This document shows, piece by piece, positions 63,992-64,000 of a stretch of 64,000 nucleotides of DNA. The stretch covers positions 62,001 to 126,000 of the forward strand of contig CAWHUM010000001.1 of assembly GCA_963832445.1 (NCBI GenBank), read 5' to 3'. The notes below the pieces were generated by a model. It was not told where the DNA came from. It saw only the letters and a program-made list of their open reading frames with translations, and searched no databases. How positions within the stretch are numbered: position 1 is the stretch's first letter; every line of letters begins with the position of its first letter. The DNA comes from AWTP1-13 sp963832445 (GTDB taxonomy: Bacteria; Pseudomonadota; Alphaproteobacteria; Rhizobiales; Hyphomicrobiaceae). A program made the translations under genes and the position numbers.

Positions 63992-64000
63992 CTAGGCCTG
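63992..64000 (-). CDS. rplP: Probable 3' end of rplP (ribosomal protein L16), cut by window edge
   Basis: The last nine bases read CAG GCC TAG on the minus strand, a stop 15 bases before the rpmC start. Gene order in the spc region makes rplP the expected neighbour, but only two codons are visible. Confidence 0.4.
   Translation of the reverse strand, partial: QA

Overview
The window looks like a chromosomal segment of a high-GC alphaproteobacterium, most likely Hyphomicrobiales (Rhizobiales) or a close relative. The evidence is the ribosomal spc/alpha operon order (rpmC to rplQ with secY and adk inside), the downstream synteny rplQ, Do-type protease, rarA, crcB, RluA-type pseudouridine synthase, HAD phosphatase, ATP12 chaperone, an acyl-CoA carboxylase locus split into beta and alpha subunits, and small families such as DUF2277. 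No computation was run; assignments come from reading translations and motifs.

Layout. 1-3.7 kb: a minus-strand catabolic operon (acyl-CoA ligase, opine-dehydrogenase-family enzyme, 3-hydroxyacyl-CoA dehydrogenase cut by the left edge) behind an orphan RHH protein. 3.8-6.3 kb: a DUF169 protein, then a lower-GC pair, a 43-residue membrane peptide divergent from an HTH regulator. 6.3-12.8 kb: hydrolases, an acyl-CoA dehydrogenase, PilZ and Tim44-like proteins and small conserved or secreted proteins. 12.9-16.9 kb: a TRAP transporter and a putative toxin-antitoxin pair. 17-25.6 kb: a MetE-like protein, an IS3 transposase scrap, a GntR regulator and a complete dipeptide/oligopeptide ABC importer. 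25.7-31.5 kb: tRNA-Leu(GAG), lipB, a LysR regulator, a two-gene module encoding a deoxyribosyltransferase/TIR-like protein, acylphosphatase and gamma-glutamyltransferase. 31.6-40.3 kb: acyl-CoA carboxylase alpha and beta subunits around a duplicated-domain protein, a thioredoxin-fold gene with an in-frame TGA, and a DUF4258/DUF2283/VapB/VapC cassette. 40.3-47 kb: MFS transporter, lone molybdopterin hydroxylase subunit, ATP12, HAD, FkbM methyltransferase and RluA. 47-49.6 kb: a fluoride riboswitch and fluoride-resistance operon. 49.9-54 kb: rarA, Do protease, DUF2252. 54-64 kb: the ribosomal protein operon on the minus strand.

The most notable signal is the thioredoxin-fold gene at 35081-36175. 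Its active-site Trp is followed by an in-frame TGA, then Gly-Cys. Immediately downstream lies a hairpin with a bulged U and a GU-containing apical loop at the spacing expected of a bacterial SECIS element. I read it as a selenoprotein in which Sec138 replaces the active-site cysteine.

Sequence quality: single-base frameshifts are frequent. They occur in nearly every gene between about 46.7 and 54.0 kb, while the essential ribosomal genes beyond are clean except for the end of rplQ. This suggests a poorly polished or low-coverage assembly stretch rather than real gene decay. Frameshifted genes are therefore reported as one feature over their whole span.
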